NCBI GenBank assembly: GCA_017542245.1
Contig: JAFXXN010000107.1
Coordinates: 1-64,000 of the forward strand
Length of the DNA stretch: 64,000 bases
Direction: 5' to 3'
DNA from: Lachnospiraceae bacterium
Lineage (GTDB): Bacteria; Bacillota; Clostridia; Lachnospirales; Lachnospiraceae
Positions 52,895 through 62,857 of this stretch are shown here, one piece after another. Under the pieces are notes generated by a model. The model worked only from the letters and a program-made list of their open reading frames with translations. It did not search any database and was not told the origin of the DNA. The position numbers and the translations under genes are program-made. Each line of letters starts with the position of its first letter. Positions within the stretch are counted from its first letter, which is position 1.

Positions 52895-53557
52895 TTATAT
52901 CTCCGTAGAATAATAGTCCCTGTCTATCAAATCTATTATACATTTACCGGCAGTTATCTCTGCCATTTTATTCTTTATCTTTCCCAATGCAATATCGTCA
53001 CATAAACAGATACATGTTACAATATCCGTATACTGGGTATCTATTATGACGGCATCAGACTCCTGAGCCAGATAAGAAAATTTCCCATAGCTGGTATAAT
53101 CGGTAATAAGTTTTATTTTGTTTAATAAACGCATCCGCACTTTTTCAGCAGCCTCAATTCCTTCTGCCGCTGCTTGAGAATACGCACGTACGAGACCTCC
53201 GGTACCTAAAAGTATCCCTCCAAAATATCTTGTAACTACAACGGCAACATTTTTCAACCCTGAGCCTTTTATCACTTCGAGCATCGGACTTCCTGCGGTC
53301 TTAGAAGGTTCTCCGTCATCACTGCACTTTTCAACGTCCCTGAAGACTTTTTCAATATTGTTCCCCGTATTGACAGGCTCCAGTATTATATATGCTGAGC
53401 AGTTATGACGTGCATCAAAATTTTTTTTCTTTATCTCAGTAATAAAATTCAGAGCATCTTCTTCTGATGCTACCGGACGTACAGTAGCAATAAACCGTGA
53501 TTTTTTCTCAGTTATCTCTGCACTGCACTCATTTTTTATAGTATAATATTCGTTCAT
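52895..53557 (-). CDS. YigZ/IMPACT-family protein
   Basis: A 220-residue protein with the IMPACT fold in the N-terminal part (AEITEKKSRFIATVRPVASEEDA, DARHNCSAYI, CSDDGEPSKTAGSPML, VVVTRYFGGILLGTGGLVRAY). The C-terminal part is the DUF1949 domain. The bacterial function is unsettled; the eukaryotic relative regulates translation through GCN2. It is the first gene of a tight two-gene operon with the class A PBP. Confidence 0.92.
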   Translation of the reverse strand: MNEYYTIKNECSAEITEKKSRFIATVRPVASEEDALNFITEIKKKNFDARHNCSAYIILEPVNTGNNIEKVFRDVEKCSDDGEPSKTAGSPMLEVIKGSGLKNVAVVVTRYFGGILLGTGGLVRAYSQAAAEGIEAAEKVRMRLLNKIKLITDYTSYGKFSYLAQESDAVIIDTQYTDIVTCICLCDDIALGKIKNKMAEITAGKCIIDLIDRDYYSTEI

Positions 53558-53614
53558 TTTCCTAAATATCCAACAGTACAGTAACTGTAGCTTTAATCAA
53601 AATGCGGATTACTC

Positions 53615-53643
53615 TTGCAAAAATAGTAAAACCATATTATAAT
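53615..53643 (+). promoter_or_regulatory. Promoter of the SEC-C gene
   Basis: TTGCAA (53615-53620) and TATAAT (53638-53643) are separated by 17 bases. A perfect 12-base palindrome, GCAGATATCTGC, lies at 53662-53673, in the transcript leader about 20 bases downstream of the -10 and before the start at 53688. Confidence 0.75.
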
Positions 53644-53687
53644 ACTCCGTAATAAAACAAAGCAGATATCTGCAGAACGGAGTAAAT

Positions 53688-54191
53688 ATGAGTTTATTAT
53701 CTGATTGGCGTAAAGGCGCCTATGAAACTGAACGCAGCGATTACGAAACAAATGCTTTCTGGAAAAAATATTTTGACACAGAAAAAAAATTCTATGCCAC
53801 TATTCTTTCACAAAATGGTACCCCTGTCAGCGGAACCGTCAGCGGTCTTGCAGAAAAGTTCCACACAGATCTTTTCCTTATGACAGGAATCCTTGATGGT
53901 ATCAATGACAGTCTTAAAACTCCGAATCCCATAGAGGAAATGGACGCCGATACTGAAGTAAACCTTGATTATGATCCCGAAAAACTCTATTATAACATGG
54001 TTGCAGCAAAAGCTGACTGGCTGTATGGTCTTTCAGAATGGGAAAGTATCCTTTCTGAAGAACGCAGGAAAGAGCTATATAAGGAGCAGAAAAACTCCGG
54101 AACCGTCCATGTTGAAAAAAAGCCGGGACGTAACGATCCCTGTCCTTGCGGCTCAGGTAAAAAATATAAATTCTGCTGCGGCAGAAACTGA
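53688..54191 (+). CDS. SEC-C zinc-motif protein
   Basis: A 167-residue cytoplasmic protein. The N-terminal 140 residues are helical and charged, without a domain I know. The C-terminus is a SEC-C motif, [19 protein letters not shown], which binds zinc with CxC and CC, as at the end of SecA. Such small SEC-C proteins can associate with SecB or SecA or with ribosomes. GGAG precedes the start, and it is monocistronic. Confidence 0.85.
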   Translation: MSLLSDWRKGAYETERSDYETNAFWKKYFDTEKKFYATILSQNGTPVSGTVSGLAEKFHTDLFLMTGILDGINDSLKTPNPIEEMDADTEVNLDYDPEKLYYNMVAAKADWLYGLSEWESILSEERRKELYKEQKNSGTVHVEKKPGRNDPCPCGSGKKYKFCCGRN

Positions 54192-54197
54192 TTTTTC

Positions 54198-54235
54198 AAA
54201 GGTCTGATAAAAGCTTATCAGACCTTTCTTTTTTT
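54198..54235. terminator. Terminator between the SEC-C and UDPGP genes
   Basis: AAAGGTCTGATAA (54198-54210) pairs perfectly with TTATCAGACCTTT (54215-54227), then CTTTTTTTT. It serves the SEC-C gene and probably also the convergent UDPGP-family gene, which ends at 54239. Confidence 0.92.
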
Positions 54236-54238
54236 CAA

Positions 54239-55477
54239 TTACAGCTCATATCCGATTGCAAGGAGCATATTTCTGGCGCTCTGTACAGAATCTACTCCCA
54301 TTGCGTTCTTTATCGGAGCAAATTCTCTTTCTCTTATCACTTCAAAAGGCAAGCAACTGCCCATCATGCGAACAAAGTCAAGTGTAAGAGTTTCCAGTTT
54401 ATAGGCATTGGGTTCATCAGGTTTAACCAGAATATATCCTGTAGGTGATGAATCCGATTTTTCGAGATAAGGTACTTTTTTCTTGACAACATGAACAGGC
54501 ATCTCTTTTCTGGCTATACTATCCATATCTTTCAGTCTGAAAAGATAGTTCAATATAACTCCGTATTCATATGCCGGCTCACCGTCTGCATCCTTTTGCT
54601 CCAAAAGCTCTTCAGTCATATCATAATATTCAATAACGGAAGGCATTCCATCTTCAAGGCATATGGATCCGACTTTTTCTCCCGGATCTGATTTTTTAAC
54701 CACTTTTGCCCCCGTAGCACATCCGCTGTCTATAGTTGCCCCGACAAATATCGGATCTGCAATTCTTTGAAGAACATTATCTATAGCAAATACATTAATA
54801 TATTCGATTCCATTTTCTTTTGCGTATTCATCTAATCCTGCGTTCATCATCGAGGAATAGAATCCTCCGTTTCCGTTTGGTGACATAGCAAATTCATCAG
54901 GTTTACTGAATAAAATATTACCATCTGTATCAACGCACGGGGACATATCCTGTACAAAAAACTTTACATATTTCGGATTATATCCAAAGCATTTATGTTC
55001 TGCAAGGAATTCCTTTATTTCTCTGTCATTAAAGAGGCTGGTCATGATAAAAAGAGGAATCCATGTACCGGTCTTATCAACAACATCCATCATGTTTTCA
55101 AACATTCTCTGAAAGATATATACAGGTTTGGTAAGGCCTATATCAAACATCCCTTTTGCATGTTCGCTTCCAAGTCTGGTTCCCATGCCGCCTGCTAAAA
55201 CAAGAGCTCCTACTTTTCCTGCCTTAATAGCTTCAATACCGATATTTTCAAAATAATCTTTTTTCTCTTCTATCTCAGAAAGCTTCATAGTACGTATGGG
55301 TTCGATCAAACCTCTCTCGCTTTCCTTGTCATTCAGTGCTTTAAGAAAGCTGAAATCAAGAAAATCACACTGTCTTAATATTCTGTTTCTGTCTTTCTCA
55401 TCCATTGCCAGAACTTTGTCCAAAACGATGTCCTGACAATACATTTTCATGATATTTTCAAAATTTACTAAATCCAT
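54239..55477 (-). CDS. UDPGP-family nucleotidyltransferase (UAP1-like)
   Basis: A 412-residue enzyme of the UDP-sugar pyrophosphorylase family, with VLAGGMGTRLGSEHAKGMFD as the nucleotide-binding loop. FQRMFENM, IPLFIMTSLFND, FVQDMSPCVDTDG and MSPNGNGGFYSSM match the UAP1/AGX-type fold, which in eukaryotes makes UDP-N-acetylhexosamine. It probably makes UDP-GlcNAc, UDP-GalNAc or UDP-glucose; the exact sugar is unclear. It is the second gene after the degenerate amidase-like protein, nine bases downstream. Confidence 0.87.
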   Translation of the reverse strand: MDLVNFENIMKMYCQDIVLDKVLAMDEKDRNRILRQCDFLDFSFLKALNDKESERGLIEPIRTMKLSEIEEKKDYFENIGIEAIKAGKVGALVLAGGMGTRLGSEHAKGMFDIGLTKPVYIFQRMFENMMDVVDKTGTWIPLFIMTSLFNDREIKEFLAEHKCFGYNPKYVKFFVQDMSPCVDTDGNILFSKPDEFAMSPNGNGGFYSSMMNAGLDEYAKENGIEYINVFAIDNVLQRIADPIFVGATIDSGCATGAKVVKKSDPGEKVGSICLEDGMPSVIEYYDMTEELLEQKDADGEPAYEYGVILNYLFRLKDMDSIARKEMPVHVVKKKVPYLEKSDSSPTGYILVKPDEPNAYKLETLTLDFVRMMGSCLPFEVIREREFAPIKNAMGVDSVQSARNMLLAIGYEL

Positions 55478-55486
55478 CTCTGTCTC

Positions 55487-56020
55487 CTATCGGTAAATTA
55501 TATTGTCCTGTGCGATTGAGTACTCGTCGCACAGATCTTTCAGAAGATCATTTATTGCCTTCTGTTCAGCTTCAGGTATTTCCCCATTCTCATCGTGACT
55601 ATATGCTATTACAATATGATCTTCTCCTCCGGGAACTTTTTCTGTCAGAGGTATTATCTCTATCGATACACCGTCTATCCCCACAACATAATGAGCGCTT
55701 TTCTCTATCGGATCCTGCATAAGTGGATTCAGAATATCGGCACGTTCATATCTATTACGAAGCTCTATGGCGGTAAGATTATCAAACCCACTGTTTTCAA
55801 CAGCTATTATACCTACCAAGGGAGATTTTTCACCTGTTCTGGTCACGCCGTTCAAACTCAGGTACAGGCTGTCATCCTTTAAAAACGCTGTGGATGATTT
55901 TTTTACCTCTTTAAGGACTATATATATTCCTCCGAAAAGCAAAGATAAAACAATGACGCAAGCCAAAACAACAGCTATTCGTCTTTTCATCAGTCTACGC
56001 TTATATTCTTTCTTTGTCAT
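55487..56020 (-). CDS. Membrane-anchored degenerate amidase_2-like protein
   Basis: A 177-residue protein with a basic N-terminus (KKEYKRRLMKRR), a membrane helix (about 14-36) and an outer domain. The outer domain follows N-acetylmuramoyl-L-alanine amidase type 2 (SAHYVVGIDGVSIEIIPL, HIVIAYSHDENGEIPEAEQKAINDLL), but the first zinc His in VIHYT is replaced (IIAVENSG), and the protein stops at IIYR where the second His would come. It is therefore probably inactive. The start at 56020 lies after the promoter -10; the upstream ORF extension includes that promoter. Confidence 0.6.
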   Translation of the reverse strand: MTKKEYKRRLMKRRIAVVLACVIVLSLLFGGIYIVLKEVKKSSTAFLKDDSLYLSLNGVTRTGEKSPLVGIIAVENSGFDNLTAIELRNRYERADILNPLMQDPIEKSAHYVVGIDGVSIEIIPLTEKVPGGEDHIVIAYSHDENGEIPEAEQKAINDLLKDLCDEYSIAQDNIIYR

Positions 56021-56071
56021 AATACCAAGCCATCTTTCAAACTCAAATAATATTTTTATCCATTCTGTACT

Positions 56072-56100
56072 ATAATACTCCATTTACAATAATTTGTCAA
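56072..56100 (-). promoter_or_regulatory. Promoter of the amidase-like/UDPGP operon
   Basis: On the minus strand TTGACA (56095-56100) and TATTAT (56072-56077) are separated by 17 bases. The transcript would start near 56065, which rules out the ATG at 56083. Confidence 0.78.
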
Positions 56101-56110
56101 ATATATGTAT

Positions 56111-56146
56111 AGAAAAAAGGGATTGCCGCTTCTTAGACAATCCCTT
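56111..56146 (-). terminator. Terminator of the DUF6106-like gene
   Basis: AAGGGATTG (56117-56125) pairs with CAATCCCTT (56138-56146); on the minus strand TTTTTTC follows. It is six bases after the stop at 56152. Confidence 0.88.
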
Positions 56147-56151
56147 GATTT

Positions 56152-56655
56152 TTATTCAGTAAAAACTTTTCTCGGAGCTTTTTGTTTTGCCAGTTCTATC
56201 ATTTTTTCAGAAGGTTCAAACAAAATCTTAACTCTGTTTGTTTCATCACTTGAAATAATACAGTATTTCTTGGCTTCCGGATCATGTGAAGAGAAATCTC
56301 TTACTTTTAGCTCTGCATTTCCGTGTTTTTTTATCTCATCGGAATTTTCAGGAGCCATAACTTCTACATTATCAAGATCAATTCTTAAGACCGTTTTACG
56401 ACTCTCTCCGCCGTTTATCCTGTCAAAGTCAATCTGCCCGTCGCAGAAAATGTACTCATATTCAGCCTCAAGCCTTGGAAACAAATAGAAAAATGCCAGA
56501 CAGCCTAAACCCAAACCTATAAGCATCAGAAACTGGGGTCCTAAGAAACCAAGCACAAATAACGCTGCAACAAGAAATATAAGGCCAGCTTTTGCAAAAT
56601 ATATTGATGCGTTATTTTTTCGCTTAACTGATGCTTCAGTATATGAACCGGTCAT
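56152..56655 (-). CDS. Two-helix membrane protein, DUF6106-like
   Basis: A 167-residue protein. Two membrane helices close together (about 20-38 and 41-59, ALFVLGFLGPQFLMLIGLGLG) are followed by a cytoplasmic beta-rich domain (EYEYIFCDGQIDFDRI, VLRIDLDNVEVMAP, CIISSDETNRVKILFEPSEKM). This matches a small Lachnospiraceae family known as DUF6106. The function is unknown. It is monocistronic between the hairpin array and a terminator. Confidence 0.68.
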   Translation of the reverse strand: MTGSYTEASVKRKNNASIYFAKAGLIFLVAALFVLGFLGPQFLMLIGLGLGCLAFFYLFPRLEAEYEYIFCDGQIDFDRINGGESRKTVLRIDLDNVEVMAPENSDEIKKHGNAELKVRDFSSHDPEAKKYCIISSDETNRVKILFEPSEKMIELAKQKAPRKVFTE

Positions 56656-56722
56656 TGGTGTTCTCCTTTTGTTGTTTTTTAAGGCTATATATTACTCAAA
56701 GAAGCAATCCTTTTACTTTTAC

Positions 56723-57017
56723 AAGGCTACGCATTACTTCGCACTTCGTGCTCTCGTAATGCTCAGCTTTTAAAGGCTGCCTATCAATCTAAAAAGCAAG
56801 CGGATTGCTCCGTGCTTCGCACTCCCGCAATCCTTGGCTTTTTAAAGGCTACGCATTACTTCGCACTTCGTGCTCTCGTAATGCTCAAATGTATTCGCAT
56901 ATCGCCCTGCTCACTTTGTTCGCACGGCTTTTATGCTCATACATTTGCACGCTCGCCTTCTAACACATACTTAGGTAAGCAAGCTTACCACGTATGTGTT
57001 AAAGGCTCACTAAGCCT
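56723..57017. repeat. Nested-hairpin array between groEL and DUF6106-like gene
   Basis: The 361-base gap 56656-57017 has no gene. It contains two identical 43-base units (56723-56765 and 56845-56887), each a hairpin with GCATTAC/GTAATGC outside and GCAC-TTC-GTGC inside. Between them is a related hairpin (56791-56842; GGATTGC/GCAATCC with GTGC-TTC-GCAC). Beyond lie an AAATGTAT/ATACATTT stem (56887-56946) and a perfect nested stem AACACATAC/GTATGTGTT with GGTAAGC/GCTTACC (56960-57001). AAAGGCT-like words mark the borders. The last one forms a small hairpin with the groEL stop region. Confidence 0.85.
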
Positions 57018-58676
<1,659 letters not shown>

Positions 58677-58961
58677 TTATTCTACAACAGCAATAACATC
58701 ATTCTGCTTAACGATAATATATTCCTCTCCGTCAAGTTTAACTTCTGTTCCGGCATACTTGGAGTAAATAACCTTTTCTCCAACCTTAACCTGCATCTTT
58801 ACTTCCTTGCCGTCTATAACTCCTCCGGGACCGACAGCAATAACTTCTGCCTGCTGGGGTTTTTCCTGTGCCTTGGGTGTAAGAATAATACCCGATTTAG
58901 TAGTCTCTTCAGCCTCAAGCTGTTTTAAAACGATTTTGTCGCCTAACGGTCTTAATTTCAT
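58677..58961 (-). CDS. groS: Co-chaperonin GroES
   Basis: A 94-residue GroES of normal length (MKLRPLGDKIVLKQLEAEE, mobile loop around TTKSGIILTPKAQEKPQ, GGVIDGKEVKMQVKVGEKVIYSKYAGTE). ATG 58961 is chosen because GGAGGCGCGATC precedes it; the frame is open to 59009, but that part overlaps the CIRCE operator. It is the first gene of groESL. Confidence 0.97.
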   Translation of the reverse strand: MKLRPLGDKIVLKQLEAEETTKSGIILTPKAQEKPQQAEVIAVGPGGVIDGKEVKMQVKVGEKVIYSKYAGTEVKLDGEEYIIVKQNDVIAVVE

Positions 58962-58998
58962 GATCGCGCCTCCTGAAATATTAATTGTTATTCTTCTG

Positions 58999-59025
58999 TT
59001 AGCACTCAACTTTTTTGAGTGCTAA
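58999..59025. promoter_or_regulatory. CIRCE operator of groESL
   Basis: TTAGCACTC, nine bases, GAGTGCTAA: the exact CIRCE consensus, bound by HrcA. It lies between the promoter -10 (59039-59044) and the groES start, in the early transcribed region. HrcA itself is not encoded in the window. Confidence 0.97.
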
Positions 59026-59038
59026 CCAACTAAATGAT

Positions 59039-59066
59039 ATAATATCACGATTTATTAAAAATGCAA
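59039..59066 (-). promoter_or_regulatory. Promoter of groESL
   Basis: On the minus strand TTGCAT (59061-59066) and TATTAT (59039-59044) are separated by 16 bases, immediately upstream of CIRCE. Confidence 0.75.
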
Positions 59067-59093
59067 GCACTTTTTACAAATTTTATTTTTTTT

Positions 59094-59816
59094 TTACAAC
59101 TGTAACTCAATACTGTCCAGTTTCTTTATTGCTCTTACAAGCGCATCCTTAGAATTTTTCCAAGGAGCATCAACATTGCGGTAGTCGAATTTGTCTGTAT
59201 ACCACTCTACATCATCGCATACTCTTTTCATGTTCTCAAGGAAAAGTTCATCCAGTTTCTTGGTAAAATCCTTCAAAGCATTTCCGCTCATGTGTGAATC
59301 CGCCGCATCATAAAGTGCTGCATAATGACTGACACAAAAACCTTTGGATGAATCAAATTTTGTCCTAAACGCAGAATCCTTATCATAAAGATAAAAAATC
59401 GTATCAATATATCTTTCAAATATATTCTCTATCCTGTTGCAGATATAGCAGCTCTTTCCCAATTGCCTCATATATGCTGAAACAGCAGAACCATCCGTGT
59501 TCTTTTTGAACAGGCCACCTCCTGAACTTCTGCCTTTCTTCTGAGCCTTTTCCGTTTCTTTAATAAGTGTCTGCATATGCGTATGCAGCATAAGCCCAAG
59601 GCCTAAACGATTCTGGTTTCCGTACATCATCTCAACATGTTTGGCACAGAATCCAACCTCGTTTGTTTCCATGCGGACATCATCTTCCATATACGAAGGT
59701 CCCATGGTAAATTCTATGGCATTCTTCTGAAGGGATGCGTACATCGAGCAGACGGGACATTCCGAATCCTCATTAAAAGCGTCGTTGACCGGAATCGCAT
59801 ATAATTGTTCGTCCAT
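59094..59816 (-). CDS. DUF6062 family cysteine-rich protein
   Basis: A 240-residue cytoplasmic protein with paired Cys motifs in two halves: CPVC (about 20-23) and GFCAKH in the first, CYIC and GFCVSHY in the second. This suggests two copies of a metal- or cluster-binding unit. I associate it with DUF6062, common in Lachnospiraceae and of unknown function. It lies 34 bases after the DUF2225 protein, which also has paired Cys motifs, so the two may act together. Confidence 0.7.
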   Translation of the reverse strand: MDEQLYAIPVNDAFNEDSECPVCSMYASLQKNAIEFTMGPSYMEDDVRMETNEVGFCAKHVEMMYGNQNRLGLGLMLHTHMQTLIKETEKAQKKGRSSGGGLFKKNTDGSAVSAYMRQLGKSCYICNRIENIFERYIDTIFYLYDKDSAFRTKFDSSKGFCVSHYAALYDAADSHMSGNALKDFTKKLDELFLENMKRVCDDVEWYTDKFDYRNVDAPWKNSKDALVRAIKKLDSIELQL

Positions 59817-59850
59817 AAATCTGTTTCTCCTTTAAATTTCTTGAAATATC

Positions 59851-60711
59851 TCACTGACCACGTGAATTTTTTATCTCAAAAATTGCTTCCTTAATCTTAA
59901 GTGCCTTATCTTTGATCCTGTCACTGATGGCCCTGTTCATTAAAATCCTTTCGGCAAATTTTAATGCTTCCGTATATCTTCCGGTTTCATAGTTTAAAGC
60001 ACTTAAAAGATATATAAATGTACTCTCGTTCATCCCGCAGATAGGGAAGGATTCTTTCATCAAAGCTTCTCCAAATCCTTCTGCAGCCTTTGTAAGATAG
60101 TCATTTTCCTCATTTGAAAGAATTTCAAGTATTTTTTTCTTTTCCGGGCCTTCTATATCCAGACTGTCTGCCTTCCCCCTGGTAAGCCATCCAAGGTTTA
60201 AGCAGATATATGCCCTTTCACTTATCTTTCCATGTTTAACTATAGAATTAACAAGTGCAAGCTTATTTCGGGCAATGGCATCGTCATATGAATATACATC
60301 TCCTTCATACTTAATACCGGTAAAGTTTATACTTATCTTCTCTTTTATAAATCTTGCCTGTGCCTGTGACAGATGTTGGAATTCCTTAGAAAGAGCCGCA
60401 TATCCGCAAAGAGGGCAAACTGAAATAGTATACTTTAACGTATCCAGTTCTTCATATCTGGGCCTTAAATCCATATCCTGAGCTTTTGGTTTCATTCTGT
60501 TGGGGCGGAGCGCCTTTTCTTTAAAGCGATGACCGCAACAGGCGCAATCCATATCCTTCTCAAAAATAAAATCTTTCTCCTCAGGTTTTCTCTCAGGTTC
60601 TTTGTTAACTACCGCCTCTTTTTTCTTTTCTTCTTTTTTGTCATGGAACAGATCAACACTGCTAAGGTTGCCCAGTCCCATAGATTCGAGTCCCGAAAGA
60701 ATATCTCCCAT
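59851..60711 (-). CDS. DUF2225 family protein
   Basis: A 286-residue protein. After a charged N-terminus comes the family core: FIFEKDMDCACCGHRF, then KALRPNRMKPKAQDMDLRPRY (shown in part), then YTISVCPLCGYAALSKEF. The two CxxC pairs form a probable zinc site. The C-terminal 150 residues are helical, TPR-like (AYICLNLGWLTRGKAD, LSALNYETGRYTEALKFAERIL). The function is unknown. It is the first gene before the DUF6062 gene. AAGGAGCAGGAT precedes the start. Confidence 0.85.
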   Translation of the reverse strand: MGDILSGLESMGLGNLSSVDLFHDKKEEKKKEAVVNKEPERKPEEKDFIFEKDMDCACCGHRFKEKALRPNRMKPKAQDMDLRPRYEELDTLKYTISVCPLCGYAALSKEFQHLSQAQARFIKEKISINFTGIKYEGDVYSYDDAIARNKLALVNSIVKHGKISERAYICLNLGWLTRGKADSLDIEGPEKKKILEILSNEENDYLTKAAEGFGEALMKESFPICGMNESTFIYLLSALNYETGRYTEALKFAERILMNRAISDRIKDKALKIKEAIFEIKNSRGQ

Positions 60712-60782
60712 ATCCTGCTCCTTATTATCATTCCTGTCTGTTCAAAACAATATTTTCTTTATAAACCGGATAGCAAAGCTGC

Positions 60783-61607
60783 TTAAAAGTAAATATGGTG
60801 ATCGATTATAATATAACTTTTGCCTTTACTTTCACACTTTGCCTTTGATGCTTCGATTGATCCGTTAAAATACATGTATGTATCGGGGATTACCTTTTCT
60901 CCGCTCAGTGCCTTTTTAGCGGCACTGATATTTTTCTGCATCTGCCTGTATTGCCACTTACCCTCATAAGCTTCCAGATTGTCATAGATTTCCATAGCCT
61001 TATCTATAAGACTCGGATTTCCTTTTATTGGAGTAAACTGAACTCCCCATTTCTGATCATAGATAACTTCTTTGATAGTATTTACGTGACCCCAATCCTT
61101 TTTATCTCTCATCCTGTTCAGGATAACATTTCCTACGGCAATTCCGGCATCCTCAGACATGTCAGCCGCCTCACAGTAGATAATTGCACTAAGGAGACGT
61201 AAATCTGCCTCCGTAAACTCATCACTCCAACTCAGCGGCTCTGAATCTACAGGTTCCTGTATTTTTTCTTCCTCCGGTTTCTGAGGATCGGTTTCATCTT
61301 CCCCGGGTTTCTGAGGATCGGTTTCATCTTCCCCAGGCTTCTCTTCCGGATCCACATCCTCTGAACCTGTAGTTTCGGAAGGTTTCTTTTTCCCGGAAAC
61401 AGATAATTTGGATTTTTTCTTCAGTCTGCTTATAACCTTGTCCAAAGAAGAAGTAGGTTGTTCATCTTCTTTTTCACTTGAACTTTCCGTTTTTCCCTTG
61501 GCACTTGCTTTGATCATTTCCTGACTAAAGCCTATGATAAGTACTGCCGCAAAAAAGGCGGCAGCAAAAATCATGATTTTAAATTTATTCTTTTTCAAAA
61601 TAATCAC
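60783..61607 (-). CDS. SleB-like cell wall hydrolase (Hydrolase_2)
   Basis: A 274-residue protein. A signal anchor (about 9-27), a Lys/Ser-rich segment, an acidic repeat linker (PGEDETDPQK twice), then the SleB-type domain (about 130-274): ADLRLLSAIIYCEAADMSEDAG with the catalytic Glu, AVGNVILNRMRD, and MYFNGSI. SleB enzymes are lytic transglycosylases active in spore germination, but the same domain occurs in vegetative enzymes. Spore formation is not implied. It follows the formyltransferase gene by six bases in the purO operon. Confidence 0.88.
   Translation of the reverse strand: MIILKKNKFKIMIFAAAFFAAVLIIGFSQEMIKASAKGKTESSSEKEDEQPTSSLDKVISRLKKKSKLSVSGKKKPSETTGSEDVDPEEKPGEDETDPQKPGEDETDPQKPEEEKIQEPVDSEPLSWSDEFTEADLRLLSAIIYCEAADMSEDAGIAVGNVILNRMRDKKDWGHVNTIKEVIYDQKWGVQFTPIKGNPSLIDKAMEIYDNLEAYEGKWQYRQMQKNISAAKKALSGEKVIPDTYMYFNGSIEASKAKCESKGKSYIIIDHHIYF
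61276..61335. repeat. Tandem 30-bp repeat in the SleB-like gene
   Basis: Two 30-base units (61276-61305 and 61306-61335) differ at one base and encode the repeated acidic decapeptide of the linker. A third, degenerate unit follows. Copy-number change here would alter the length of the linker only. Confidence 0.88.
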
Positions 61608-61613
61608 TCCATA

Positions 61614-62798
61614 TTAATGGTGGAACAGCCTCATACCTGTAAAGCACATAACCATTCCATATTCATTACACTTATTTATAACAAGGTCATCCCTTACAGA
61701 TCCACCGGGCTCTGCGATATAAGTTACACCGCTCTTCTTTGCACGGTCAATATTATCACTGAACGGGAAGAAAGCATCGCTTCCAAGTGCAACACCCTTA
61801 ATCGTATCAAGATATGCCTGCTTTTCTTCCTTGGTAAGGGGAGCCGGACGCTTTGTGAAGTACTGCTGCCAATTACTGTCAGCTACAACATCTTCGCCCT
61901 CACCTGTGATATACTGATCGATTACATTATCCCTGTCAGGACGCCCTATGGAATCAAGGAAAGGAAGCTCAAGAATTCTGTCCCACTGACGCAGATTCCA
62001 GTTATCAGCCTTGTTTCCCGCAAGTCTCGTACAATGAACTCTGCTCTGCTGACCTGCACCTACACCGATAGCCTGTCCGTCTGCTGCAAAGCATACAGAA
62101 TTTGACTGGGTATACTTAAGAGTTATAAGGCTTATGATAAGATTAGTACGAGCCTCGTCTGTTAAGTCCTTATTCTCTGTAACGATATTATTTAAAAGTT
62201 CGTTATCAATTTTAAAGTTATTTCTGCCCTGCTCAAATGTAACACCGAATACCTGTTTTTTCTCCTGTACCTCAGGGATATAGTTAGGATCGATCTTTAT
62301 AACATTGTATCCACCCTTACGCTTACTCTTTAAGAGTTCAAGAGCTTCGTCGGTATAACCGGGAGCAATGATACCATCAGATACTTCACGCTTGATAATC
62401 TTGGCTGTTGTAAGGTCGCAGACATCTGAAAGCGCGATAAAATCACCAAATGATGACATCCTGTCAGTTCCTCTGGCTCTGGCATAAGCACAAGCTAAAG
62501 GCGAATCGTCCAAGCCTTCGATATCATCAGCAAAAACAGCCTTCTTTAACTTATCGCTCAGCTTGTTGCCTACAGCTGCGGAAGTAGGTGATACATGTTT
62601 AAAAGATGTGGCGCAGCATTTTCCGGTAGCCTCTTTAAGCTCTTTTACAAGCTGCCATGAGTTAAATGCATCAAGGAAATTGATGTATCCGGGACGTCCG
62701 TTAAGTATCTCGATAGGAAGCTCAGCACCGTTCTCCATATAGATTTCCGCAGGTTTCTGATTTGGGTTACATCCATACTTTAATTCAAATCTTGTCAT
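61614..62798 (-). CDS. AICAR formyltransferase (stand-alone PurH C-terminal domain type)
   Basis: A 394-residue enzyme that transfers a formyl group from 10-formyl-tetrahydrofolate to AICAR, giving FAICAR. It corresponds to the formyltransferase domain of PurH only. Segments include LKYGCNPNQKPAEIY, SFKHVSPTSAAVG, ARGTDRMSSFGDFIALSD, YTQSNSVCFAADGQAIGVGAGQQSRVHC (shown in part) and DAFFPFSDNIDRA. The MGS-like cyclohydrolase domain is missing; the next gene upstream (62858) encodes PurO instead. The two genes are 59 bases apart. Confidence 0.93.
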   Translation of the reverse strand: MTRFELKYGCNPNQKPAEIYMENGAELPIEILNGRPGYINFLDAFNSWQLVKELKEATGKCCATSFKHVSPTSAAVGNKLSDKLKKAVFADDIEGLDDSPLACAYARARGTDRMSSFGDFIALSDVCDLTTAKIIKREVSDGIIAPGYTDEALELLKSKRKGGYNVIKIDPNYIPEVQEKKQVFGVTFEQGRNNFKIDNELLNNIVTENKDLTDEARTNLIISLITLKYTQSNSVCFAADGQAIGVGAGQQSRVHCTRLAGNKADNWNLRQWDRILELPFLDSIGRPDRDNVIDQYITGEGEDVVADSNWQQYFTKRPAPLTKEEKQAYLDTIKGVALGSDAFFPFSDNIDRAKKSGVTYIAEPGGSVRDDLVINKCNEYGMVMCFTGMRLFHH

Positions 62799-62857
62799 TT
62801 TCTAATAATCTCCTCTTTATCCTTAATCTATATCGCCATTGTAACATTGAGTACTTT

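Noticed and set aside
58962-59009. Longer N-terminus for GroES
   Set aside because: The extension overlaps the CIRCE operator and exceeds the family's length.
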